Positions 1-6,559 of a stretch of 12,301 bases of DNA are shown here, piece by piece (position 1 is the stretch's first letter; every line of letters begins with the position of its first letter). This DNA comes from Lachnospiraceae bacterium UBA3641 (GTDB lineage: Bacteria > Bacillota > Clostridia > Lachnospirales > Lachnospiraceae). The translations under genes were made by a program, and so were the position numbers. The notes under the pieces were generated by a model. That model saw only the letters and a program-made list of their open reading frames with translations, was not told the DNA's origin and searched no databases. The stretch is taken from NCBI GenBank assembly GCA_002373875.1, contig DFKQ01000076.1, positions 1-12,301 on the forward strand. Direction: 5' to 3'.

Positions 1-1
1 C

Positions 2-1204
2 AGCTATATGTTTGAATACGCGCTGGTAGCCGGTCTCACTGCATCCGGCGCAGATGCTTACCTGCTCCATGTAACGACGACACCCAGCGTGTCCTACGTG
101 ACCAGGACCGAGGATTTTGACGGGGGTATCATGATCTCCGCAAGCCACAATCCCTACTATGACAACGGTATTAAGCTCCTTAATGCCGAGGGTGAGAAGA
201 TGGAAGACGAAGTGCAGGATATGGTGGAGCGCTTCATTGACGGCGAGATAGATGATGTTGTTCCCGCGATTGAGGATAAGATCGGTCAGACGATCGATTT
301 CTATTCGGGAAGGAACAGGTATATCGGATATCTTACATCTATAGCACCTGTATCGTTTGAGAACCGCAAGGTTGCACTTGACTGTGCCAACGGAAGCGCG
401 TGGATGATCGGACGGGCCGTGTTTGATGCGCTGGGTGCCAAGAATTACGTTATGAACAACACTCCCGACGGAGTGAATATTAATGCGAATGCCGGTTCCA
501 CTCATATCGAAGGTCTTCAGAAATATGTACGTGAGAACAAGGTTGATGTCGGCTTTGCATTTGACGGTGATGCCGACAGGTGTCTTGCGGTTGACGAATA
601 CGGCGATGTTGTAAACGGAGATATGATCATGTACATCTGTGCCAAGCATCTTAAGAACAAGGGAATGCTCTTAAGTAACACGGTAGTAACAACGATCATG
701 AGTAATTTCGGCCTGTATAAGGCATTTGACAATGTCGGGATCGCCTACGAGAAGACCAAGGTCGGTGACAGATATGTGTATGAGAACATGAAAGAAAACA
801 ACCATATGCTTGGCGGCGAGCAGTCGGGACACGTCATCTTCAGAAAATATGCACATACGGGCGACGGACTTGTTACGGCCATCATGCTCATGACAGTCAT
901 GGTCGAGACCCAGCTGCCCCTTTCGGTTCTTGCATCCGAGGTTAAGATGTATCCCCAGGTGCTTAAGAATGTTGAGGTTGATGACAAGGAGAAAACCCTT
1001 GAGGATCCGGCTGTTAAGAAGGCGGTTGAGGATACGGGAGCTTATCTTGGTAACGACGGGCGTGTGCTTCTTCGCGCATCGGGCACGGAGCCTGTACTTC
1101 GCGTGATGTCCGAGGCTTCGACCTATAAGGATTGCGAGAAGTGCGTGGATGAGATAATCGACGCCATGAAGGCATCGGGACACCTTATCAAGGTGCGGGG
1201 ATAA
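2..1204 (+). CDS. glmM: Phosphoglucosamine mutase, 5' end cut by the window edge
   Basis: Converts glucosamine-6-phosphate to glucosamine-1-phosphate, the cytoplasmic step that commits amino sugar to UDP-GlcNAc and peptidoglycan. The reading frame is open from base 2, and the ATG at 8 is internal: the protein begins in the middle of domain 1. About 50 N-terminal residues are missing from a family of about 450. All alpha-D-phosphohexomutase signatures are visible. The phosphoserine loop ISASHN has its serine codon at 143-145. The metal-binding loop is DGDADR, the sugar-binding loop is GEQSG, and the C-terminal phosphate-binding loop is RASGTEPVLRVM. The GEQSG loop and overall similarity favour GlmM over phosphomannomutase or phosphoglucomutase. 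The downstream gene begins 38 bases after the stop codon with no terminator between, so the two are probably co-transcribed. Confidence 0.93.
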   Translation, partial: SYMFEYALVAGLTASGADAYLLHVTTTPSVSYVTRTEDFDGGIMISASHNPYYDNGIKLLNAEGEKMEDEVQDMVERFIDGEIDDVVPAIEDKIGQTIDFYSGRNRYIGYLTSIAPVSFENRKVALDCANGSAWMIGRAVFDALGAKNYVMNNTPDGVNINANAGSTHIEGLQKYVRENKVDVGFAFDGDADRCLAVDEYGDVVNGDMIMYICAKHLKNKGMLLSNTVVTTIMSNFGLYKAFDNVGIAYEKTKVGDRYVYENMKENNHMLGGEQSGHVIFRKYAHTGDGLVTAIMLMTVMVETQLPLSVLASEVKMYPQVLKNVEVDDKEKTLEDPAVKKAVEDTGAYLGNDGRVLLRASGTEPVLRVMSEASTYKDCEKCVDEIIDAMKASGHLIKVRG

Positions 1205-1242
1205 AGCGTCCGGTAAGATAAGGCGTTATGAAAGGAGAGACT

Positions 1243-1911
1243 ATGAAACTGACAATAAATGATTTATATGATCTGTCACACACCCTGGCAGCGGATTATC
1301 TTAAGGGATTCACCTATCCGTGGGAAGCCCTTGAGGGGATTAAAGAGCTGATCCTTAAGATAGGTCCTACTCTGAGCCCCGATGAGTACGATCATCCCGA
1401 TGAGGATGTATGGATCGCCAAGGATGCCAAGCGCTATCCCAATAACTATATAGCGGGTCCCTGCATTATAGGACACGGTACTGAGGTGCGCCCGGGCGCA
1501 TTCGTAAGGGGATCGGCCCTTGTGGGTGATAACTGTGTTGTAGGTAATTCAACCGAGCTTAAGAATGTTATCCTTTTTGATAATGTACAGGTTCCCCACT
1601 ACAATTATGTGGGTGATTCCATTCTCGGCTATAAGGCTCACATGGGAGCGGGCTCGATAACGAGCAATGTAAAGTCAGACAAGAAGCTTGTTGTGATAAA
1701 GAATGAAGGTGAACTTATAAAGACAGGCCGTAAGAAGGTCGGAGCCCTTGTAGGTGACAGGGTTGAGGTTGGATGCAACAGCGTACTCAATCCCGGTACG
1801 GTCATCGGAAGGGATTCCAATGTTTACCCGGTTTCATGCATAAGGGGTGTCATCCCGGAGAACTGCATCTATAAGGAAGCCAAGAAGATAGTGGTTAAGA
1901 AAAACGATTAA
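1243..1911 (+). CDS. Stand-alone left-handed beta-helix protein resembling the GlmU acetyltransferase domain
   Basis: A 222-residue hexapeptide-repeat protein, usually annotated as UDP-N-acetylglucosamine pyrophosphorylase-like. It has no nucleotidyltransferase domain: after an N-terminal helical part (about 1-55) it is all beta-helix, with turns such as GPCIIG, VRPGAFVRG and GDNCVVG. Aligned by eye to E. coli GlmU, several acetyltransferase active-site residues are kept: R83 (R333), K107 (K351), H119 (catalytic H363), Y122 (Y366), N142 (N386) and K148 (K392). N377 is replaced by H133. The spacing from K107 to K148 equals that in GlmU. I infer acylation of glucosamine-1-phosphate or a similar sugar phosphate, which fits the glmM neighbour. 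An ATG at 1228 would add five residues, but the Shine-Dalgarno AAAGGAGAG (1231-1239) lies inside that extension, six bases or fewer before ATG 1243, so 1243 is preferred. Confidence 0.8.
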   Translation: MKLTINDLYDLSHTLAADYLKGFTYPWEALEGIKELILKIGPTLSPDEYDHPDEDVWIAKDAKRYPNNYIAGPCIIGHGTEVRPGAFVRGSALVGDNCVVGNSTELKNVILFDNVQVPHYNYVGDSILGYKAHMGAGSITSNVKSDKKLVVIKNEGELIKTGRKKVGALVGDRVEVGCNSVLNPGTVIGRDSNVYPVSCIRGVIPENCIYKEAKKIVVKKND

Positions 1912-1945
1912 TGACAATTGATCGGGTCTTGCGTAAAGAAATAAA

Positions 1946-1980
1946 GACAGAAAGATATAGACAGAGGACAGAGGACAAAG
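1946..1980 (+). repeat. Purine-rich 7-base tandem repeat in the nagB leader
   Basis: Units of seven bases run in phase: GACAGAA (1946), a degenerate unit (1953), GACAGAG (1960), GACAGAG (1967) and GACAAAG (1974). The array is followed directly by the nagB ribosome binding site. The stretch is almost free of pyrimidines apart from the C of each unit, so the RNA is likely unstructured. No function is known to me. Confidence 0.7.
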
Positions 1981-1995
1981 AAAAGGAGAAAAAGT

Positions 1996-2727
1996 ATGAA
2001 GGTTATAGTAGCAGACACATATGAAGAAGGCGCTAAGAAGGCCGCTGATGTTATCGAGAAGCTTGTAAGGGAGAATCCTTCCTGTACACTGGGACTTGCA
2101 ACGGGTTCAAGCCCTGTAGGGATGTATAAGGAGCTTGCAAGGAGGTGTAAGGAGGAAGGACTTGATTTTTCCAGGGTTCATTCCGTAAACCTTGATGAGT
2201 ATGTAGGCCTTGAGCCCACCCATCCCCAGAGCTACAGGTACTTTATGGATGACAATCTTTTCAACCATATTAACATTGACAAGGCCAATACATATGTTGC
2301 TAAGGGTACAGGTGATGTTGAGGCTAATCTTAAGGAGTTCAATGATATCCTTGATAAGACGGACATTGATCTTCAGGTGCTTGGTGTTGGTCCTGACGGA
2401 CATCTGGGCTTTAACGAGCCGGGAGCATTCCTCTATGAGAAGGCTCACAAGGAGACACTTGAGGACTCGACGATCGATGCGAACACAAGGTTCTTCAACA
2501 ACCGGGACGAGGTTCCGAGGTATGCCGTTACCATGGGTATGGGCTCAATAATGAAGGCTAAGACCCTTCTTATGATCATAAACGGCAATAAGCAGGATGC
2601 TGCAAGGAAGCTCCTTATGGATGACAAGATCGATCCTCAGTGCCCCGCAACCTTTATGAGAATGCACAGGGATGCCATAGTTGTCATTGAGAAGAAGCTC
2701 GCCGATGAGATAGGATATAAGGGCTGA
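1996..2727 (+). CDS. nagB: Glucosamine-6-phosphate deaminase
   Basis: Converts glucosamine-6-phosphate to fructose-6-phosphate and ammonia, feeding amino sugars into glycolysis in the cytoplasm. The protein has 243 residues, normal for bacterial NagB without the extended C-terminus. The phosphate-binding loop GLATGSSP lies at 33-40. The motif NLDEYVGL carries D67, equivalent to the general base D72 of E. coli. GVGPDGHLGFNEPG (131-143) supplies the D134/H136/E141 group that opens the sugar ring. The start ATG is preceded by AAAAGGAGAAAAAGT, a strong ribosome binding site. It lies 84 bases after the beta-helix gene with no terminator between, and I found no convincing promoter there, so co-transcription with glmM is likely. 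The enzyme opposes GlmM: both use glucosamine-6-phosphate, with opposite fates. Confidence 0.95.
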   Translation: MKVIVADTYEEGAKKAADVIEKLVRENPSCTLGLATGSSPVGMYKELARRCKEEGLDFSRVHSVNLDEYVGLEPTHPQSYRYFMDDNLFNHINIDKANTYVAKGTGDVEANLKEFNDILDKTDIDLQVLGVGPDGHLGFNEPGAFLYEKAHKETLEDSTIDANTRFFNNRDEVPRYAVTMGMGSIMKAKTLLMIINGNKQDAARKLLMDDKIDPQCPATFMRMHRDAIVVIEKKLADEIGYKG

Positions 2728-2794
2728 GGAGACCGGTACTATAAGTATTTCCACGGTATATGCCGATATATATTGTGAAGGGAAGAACATACCT

Positions 2795-2814
2795 GTATTG
2801 AATGGATGCAATAC
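2795..2814 (+). other. Small hairpin just upstream of the small-ORF ribosome binding site
   Basis: GTATTG (2795-2800) and CAATAC (2809-2814) form a perfect 6-bp stem with an 8-base loop. It sits two bases upstream of the long Shine-Dalgarno sequence. It has no T-tract, so it is not a terminator. It could hold the ribosome binding site open or protect the 5' end of a processed message; this is inference. Confidence 0.4.
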
Positions 2815-2816
2815 AT

Positions 2817-2829
2817 AAGGAGGTGATCC
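2817..2829 (+). promoter_or_regulatory. Extended 13-base Shine-Dalgarno sequence
   Basis: AAGGAGGTGATCC is the exact complement of the 3' tail of bacterial 16S rRNA (GGATCACCTCCTT), one base before the ATG at 2831. Typical sites match 4-7 bases, so this length is unusual. It is the main support that the following short ORF is translated. Confidence 0.75.
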
Positions 2830-2830
2830 C

Positions 2831-3055
2831 ATGATCAATATGGTCGGTGTTGAATATGCACACGATCCGCCGCCAGTGCTTACCGATATACCTGCAGTAG
2901 CCTCTGCAATGCCTTATAACAGGCTGAGGCGAAACAAGGATAAGGACAGGGAAGGTTCTAAGAAAAGGAGGAATACGGCATTGGATTTACTGGTGGAGAA
3001 GGATAGAGACGAAATGCCCGGACAGATGGGCTGTTTCTTCGAAGCAAGAGCGTGA
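2831..3055 (+). CDS. Small charged protein of unknown function (74 aa)
   Basis: I do not recognise this protein. Residues 1-30 are proline-rich and mildly acidic (DPPP at 12-15). Residues 31-48 are strongly basic, with RLRR and KKRR clusters. Residues 49-61 could form an amphipathic helix (ALDLLVEKDRDEM). A single cysteine is at 68. There is no signal peptide or membrane segment. The case that it is a gene rests on its extreme Shine-Dalgarno match, its fit between nagB and a terminator whose stem starts immediately after the stop codon, and the absence of any competing ORF. The basic patch suggests nucleic-acid or ribosome contact, but that is speculation. It lies 103 bases after nagB; I see no strong promoter there, only weak AT-rich candidates such as TATATT at 2769. 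Confidence 0.6.
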   Translation: MINMVGVEYAHDPPPVLTDIPAVASAMPYNRLRRNKDKDREGSKKRRNTALDLLVEKDRDEMPGQMGCFFEARA

Positions 3056-3092
3056 ATGAGTCAGGTGAATACAGCCTGGCTCATTTTATTTT
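3056..3092 (+). terminator. Intrinsic terminator ending the amino-sugar block
   Basis: ATGAGTCAGG (3056-3065) pairs with CCTGGCTCAT (3075-3084) in a 10-bp stem containing one G-U pair, with a 9-base loop. The tract TTTTATTTT follows. It starts one base after the small ORF's TGA. Confidence 0.9.
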
Positions 3093-3109
3093 GGAACATC
3101 TCCGTTCCC

Positions 3110-3144
3110 GATTCGTTAAAAGCCTCTTTAATTTGATTCGTTAA
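3110..3144 (+). repeat. Direct repeat GATTCGTTAA, two copies, upstream of the cyclase promoter
   Basis: The 10-mer GATTCGTTAA occurs at 3110-3119 and again at 3135-3144, a 25-base period. The second copy ends five bases before the -10 hexamer at 3150, so it falls in the spacer. Both copies would sit where a transcription factor could act on the promoter. Confidence 0.65.
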
Positions 3145-3155
3145 TGGTTTATAAT
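3127..3155 (+). promoter_or_regulatory. Probable promoter for the diguanylate cyclase-argS operon
   Basis: A perfect -10 hexamer TATAAT lies at 3150-3155. At 17-bp spacing the -35 is TTTAAT (3127-3132), a weak match, which would fit an activator-dependent promoter. Transcription would begin near 3162, giving a leader of about 45 bases. The preceding terminator (3056-3092) supports a new transcription unit here. Confidence 0.6.
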
Positions 3156-3207
3156 AATTAGATGATCATAAGTGGGCGGATTTCGGCCCGGTCAGGGAGA
3201 TGAGTCA

Positions 3208-4704
3208 ATGAAGGTGTCTTTGAGGGTTAAGGGCGTTACTTTTATTATTGCCATAATGTTACTCATGGGAGTTGCCAGCTTCTTCATAGGAAGGAAGTTC
3301 ATATACGATATCATATCCGAACAGTACTATGATAAATCCGCCAAGATATCCAGATCAGTCGCTTCGGCACTTGACCCGGAGGATGTTCGTGTCATCAGGG
3401 ATGAAGTCCTGAAGGTTTATGAGTCCGTTGATGACCCTGTGACCTCCGATGATTGGGGCAGTGATGAATTTAACGAATATGTTTCCAATTATGAGTATAT
3501 TTATGACTTTCCCGAATATAAGAACATTATTGACAGGATCAGGCCCATACAGGACATAAATGAACTTGACTGTGTATTTGTGGCATATATGGATTTTGAT
3601 AAGAAGCTGAGCATCTACCTGGCTGACGCAGCCCATGAGAATGCAAGCCCCATCGGTTGTATCGACTTTTATCCCGAAGCATGGGAACATACTGGTACCA
3701 AGGAAGATGTTGATCAGCATGGCGTTACACCCTATGAAACAAGAACAGAGGTCTACGGATGGCTTGTATCTGCCGGGTATCCCGTAAAGGATAATGATAA
3801 TGAAACCGTCGGTTATGCATATGTGGATGTATCCATGGACACAGTTGCAGCTAAGGAGGGCCATTATTCCAGAATAATGCTTATTGCCATATCGGTCTGT
3901 GTTTTGATAGGCAGTGTGGCCGGAGTGCTCATGCTTGAGATAACCATGATAGGTCCCATCAGGCAGCTGTCCGAGGCAGCTTCGGGCTATAAGCTTGTAA
4001 GGGATGAGATAGGAGGCCTTGAAAACAATGGCTTCGCTAAGATAAGCATAAGTTCCGGTGATGAGATACAGGTTCTTGCAGACTCCATGAAGAAGATGGA
4101 GAAGGATCTTAATGAGCAGGTCGAGAACCTTTTTGCCACAAAGCAGGAGCTTATGTCCACCAGAGAGCATGCGGATATAATGAGTGAGATGGCCAGCCGT
4201 GATGCCCTTACCGGAGTTAAAAACAAGAGAGGGTATGAAACGGAGATACAGCGTATAAATAAGGGGATTGCCATGGGCAATACCAAGGTTGGTATTGTAA
4301 TGGTCGATATGAATGATCTGAAGAATGTTAACGATTCCTTCGGACATGAGAAGGGTGATAAGGTCATCTGCAGTCTTTGCGATATGCTGTGCTCGGTATT
4401 CAAGCGTTCACCCGTATTCCGGGTCGGCGGCGATGAGTTTGTGGTAATTGTGTCCAATTATGACTATGCCAACCTTGAGAGCAATGTAGAGAAGTTCCTG
4501 GCAAGTGTAGAGCACAATGTTTCGGAGAAGGAGCTGGAACCCTGGGAGAGGGCTTCGGCCGCTATAGGTTATGCCAAATTCGACCCTGATAAGGACATAG
4601 CGATCGAAGATACGCTTAAGCGTGCGGATGAGCATATGTATGCATGTAAACAGGAAATGAAGAGTAAATACAATGATATAATGGAAACGGAAGGGACTAA
4701 ATGA
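3208..4704 (+). CDS. Membrane-anchored diguanylate cyclase (Cache-like sensor, HAMP, GGDEF)
   Basis: Predicted to make cyclic di-GMP from two GTP in response to an extracellular signal. In the 498-residue product, TM1 is about 9-28. An extracytoplasmic domain of about 190 residues follows, with Cache-like features near its end (GYAYVDVSMD). TM2 is about 223-246, then a HAMP-like linker, a short coiled coil, and a GGDEF domain from about 325. The active-site motif GGDEF is intact at 407-411, and the substrate region has DLKNVNDSFGHEKGD. The product-inhibition RxxD motif expected five residues before GGDEF is absent (FKRS there). The frame extends upstream to a GTG at 3172, but ATG 3208 has the ribosome site AGGGAG (3194-3199) and begins directly with the TM1 leader, so I chose it. 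The stop overlaps the argS start by four bases (ATGA). The sensed ligand cannot be deduced. Confidence 0.9.
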   Translation: MKVSLRVKGVTFIIAIMLLMGVASFFIGRKFIYDIISEQYYDKSAKISRSVASALDPEDVRVIRDEVLKVYESVDDPVTSDDWGSDEFNEYVSNYEYIYDFPEYKNIIDRIRPIQDINELDCVFVAYMDFDKKLSIYLADAAHENASPIGCIDFYPEAWEHTGTKEDVDQHGVTPYETRTEVYGWLVSAGYPVKDNDNETVGYAYVDVSMDTVAAKEGHYSRIMLIAISVCVLIGSVAGVLMLEITMIGPIRQLSEAASGYKLVRDEIGGLENNGFAKISISSGDEIQVLADSMKKMEKDLNEQVENLFATKQELMSTREHADIMSEMASRDALTGVKNKRGYETEIQRINKGIAMGNTKVGIVMVDMNDLKNVNDSFGHEKGDKVICSLCDMLCSVFKRSPVFRVGGDEFVVIVSNYDYANLESNVEKFLASVEHNVSEKELEPWERASAAIGYAKFDPDKDIAIEDTLKRADEHMYACKQEMKSKYNDIMETEGTK

Positions 4705-6467
4705 ATACGATAATTTCAATGATCTCGGAGCATGTGGCAGGAGCCTTTGATAAGGCCGGATATGATATGGCCTATGGCAAGGTTACATTAAGCAACAGGC
4801 CCGATCTGTGTGAATACCAGTGTAATGGGGCAATGGCGGCGGCTAAGCAGTATAAGAAGGCGCCGCTTGTTATTGCCGCTGATGTTGTTGCTTATCTTAA
4901 GGAGGATGCTGTTTTTTCTGAAGCCGATGCCGCAGCGCCGGGCTTCCTCAATCTCAGGATAAGTGATGCTTTCCTTACGGACTATCTTGACAAAATGCGG
5001 CATTCCGATAAGTTCGGCCTGTCCGTGAAGGAAGGAAGCGATAAGGTCATAATCGATTACGGCGGTCCCAATGTTGCCAAGCCCCTTCATGTGGGGCATC
5101 TGCGTTCGGCGATAATCGGAGAATCGTTGAAACGGATATTGAGGTATGCGGGTGATGAGGTGATCGGAGATATACACCTTGGTGATTGGGGACTTCAGAT
5201 GGGCCTTATCATGGCCGAATTAAGACGCAGGAAGCCCCAGCTGCCTTATTTTGATGAAGGTTTTGCCGGTGAATATCCAAGCGATCCTCCGTTTACCTTA
5301 TCCGAGCTCGAAGAGATATACCCCACGGCTTCCGCAAGGTCCAAGGAGGATGATGACTTTAAGAATGAAGCCATGAACGATACCTATATGCTGCAGAAGG
5401 GTGACAGGGGCAGGACGGCACTGTGGAAGCATATAATGAGCGTTTCGATCCCTGATCTTAAGCGTAACTATGAGAAGCTTGGCGTATCCTTCGATCTGTG
5501 GAAGGGAGAAGCGGACGCAGGTCCTTATATAGGTGATGTGGTTGATACCGTGAAGGGCAAGGGGCTCGCCTATGAGAGCGAGGGTGCCCTTGTTGTGGAT
5601 GTTAAGGAGGAAACGGACAGTAAGGAGATCCCGCCCTGTATGATCCTTAAGTCGGATGGGGCCGCCCTATATACCACCACAGACCTTGCGACCCTGTTGC
5701 AGCGCCGCCGGGATTATGATCCGGACAGGGTTCTCTATGTAGCGGACAAGCGTCAGGAGATGCACTTTACCCAGGTGTTCCGCTGCGCGAAGAAGGCGGG
5801 GATCATAAATGATGCGACCGGGCTTGATTTCCTCGGCTTCGGAACCATGAACGGCAGGGACGGTAAGCCCTTTAAGACCCGTGAGGGAGGGGTAATGCGG
5901 CTTGAGGTCCTGTTAAATGAAATAAATGAGGAAATGTACAATAAGATAAAGGATAATCATGAGGTTTCTGAGGACGAGGCAAGAGCCACGGCCAAAATAG
6001 TGGCTCTTGCAGCCGTAAAATATGGTGATCTGTCCAATCAGGCATCCAAGGATTATATATTTGATACGGACAAGTTCACCTCATTTGAGGGTAACACCGG
6101 CCCCTATATACTCTATACGATAGTCAGGATCAAGTCGATCCTTAATAAATATACCGAAGCCGGCGGAAGCATGGAAGATCTTAAGTTTAACATGGTGCTT
6201 AATGAAACCGAGAAGGCACTTATGCTTGAGCTTGTCAAGTTCTCCCAGGTCATGATAAGCGCATATGAGGAGCTGGCTCCCCATAAGATATGTGCGTTTA
6301 TATATGATACGGCCAATGCCTTCAACCGTTTCTACCACGAGAACCGGATACTCGGTGAAGAGGACGAGGTGAAGAAGGAAGGCTTCCTTGCCCTTCTTAA
6401 GATTACAATGGAGGTACTGGAGACCGGGATCGATATACTCGGCTTCTCGGCACCCGAGAAGATGTGA
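4701..6467 (+). CDS. argS: Arginyl-tRNA synthetase
   Basis: Attaches arginine to tRNA-Arg in the cytoplasm; a class I synthetase essential for translation. The 588-residue protein has the usual full length. The N-terminal Add-1 tRNA-recognition domain spans about 1-105. The signature GGPNVAKPLHVGHLRS contains the HIGH-type motif HVGH at 130-133. The KMSKS region is the degenerate form common in this enzyme, KPFKTREGG at about 389-397. The C-terminal helical DALR anticodon-binding domain ends in the typical LGFSAPEKM. The ATG overlaps the stop of the diguanylate cyclase gene (ATGA, 4701-4704), so translation is probably coupled to the upstream gene. I found no T-box leader in front of it. An odd T-tract-less hairpin follows the stop codon. 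Confidence 0.96.
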   Translation: MNTIISMISEHVAGAFDKAGYDMAYGKVTLSNRPDLCEYQCNGAMAAAKQYKKAPLVIAADVVAYLKEDAVFSEADAAAPGFLNLRISDAFLTDYLDKMRHSDKFGLSVKEGSDKVIIDYGGPNVAKPLHVGHLRSAIIGESLKRILRYAGDEVIGDIHLGDWGLQMGLIMAELRRRKPQLPYFDEGFAGEYPSDPPFTLSELEEIYPTASARSKEDDDFKNEAMNDTYMLQKGDRGRTALWKHIMSVSIPDLKRNYEKLGVSFDLWKGEADAGPYIGDVVDTVKGKGLAYESEGALVVDVKEETDSKEIPPCMILKSDGAALYTTTDLATLLQRRRDYDPDRVLYVADKRQEMHFTQVFRCAKKAGIINDATGLDFLGFGTMNGRDGKPFKTREGGVMRLEVLLNEINEEMYNKIKDNHEVSEDEARATAKIVALAAVKYGDLSNQASKDYIFDTDKFTSFEGNTGPYILYTIVRIKSILNKYTEAGGSMEDLKFNMVLNETEKALMLELVKFSQVMISAYEELAPHKICAFIYDTANAFNRFYHENRILGEEDEVKKEGFLALLKITMEVLETGIDILGFSAPEKM

Positions 6468-6473
6468 GAATTT

Positions 6474-6511
6474 GTCATAAGGGGGACCGCTTGCGGTGGA
6501 TGCCTTATGAC
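6474..6511 (+). other. Unassigned two-part hairpin after argS
   Basis: GTCATAAGG (6474-6482) and CCTTATGAC (6503-6511) are perfect 9-base inverted arms. Inside them lies ACCGC TT GCGGT (6486-6497), a second near-perfect palindrome. No T-tract follows, so it does not look like an intrinsic terminator. It may be a structured RNA, an mRNA-stabilising hairpin, a protein-binding DNA dyad or a short dispersed repeat. Confidence 0.6.
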
Positions 6512-6559
6512 GCAGGAAAGCAGATTATAAATCGTAAACCGATATGAGGTGTCAGATTA

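Noticed and set aside
2815..2830. Minus-strand match to the 16S rRNA 3' end (GGATCACCTCCTT)
   Set aside because: No other 16S sequence flanks it; it is simply the complement of a long Shine-Dalgarno site.
3156..3207. c-di-GMP riboswitch in the cyclase leader
   Set aside because: The leader is about 45 bases and shows only a 4-bp GGGC/GCCC stem, too short for GEMM-I or GEMM-II.
3355..4347. Long minus-strand ORF (330 codons) opposite the diguanylate cyclase
   Set aside because: The plus-strand protein has clear GGDEF, HAMP and membrane features. The antisense product has no recognisable motif and no good ribosome site, and it arises from codon bias.
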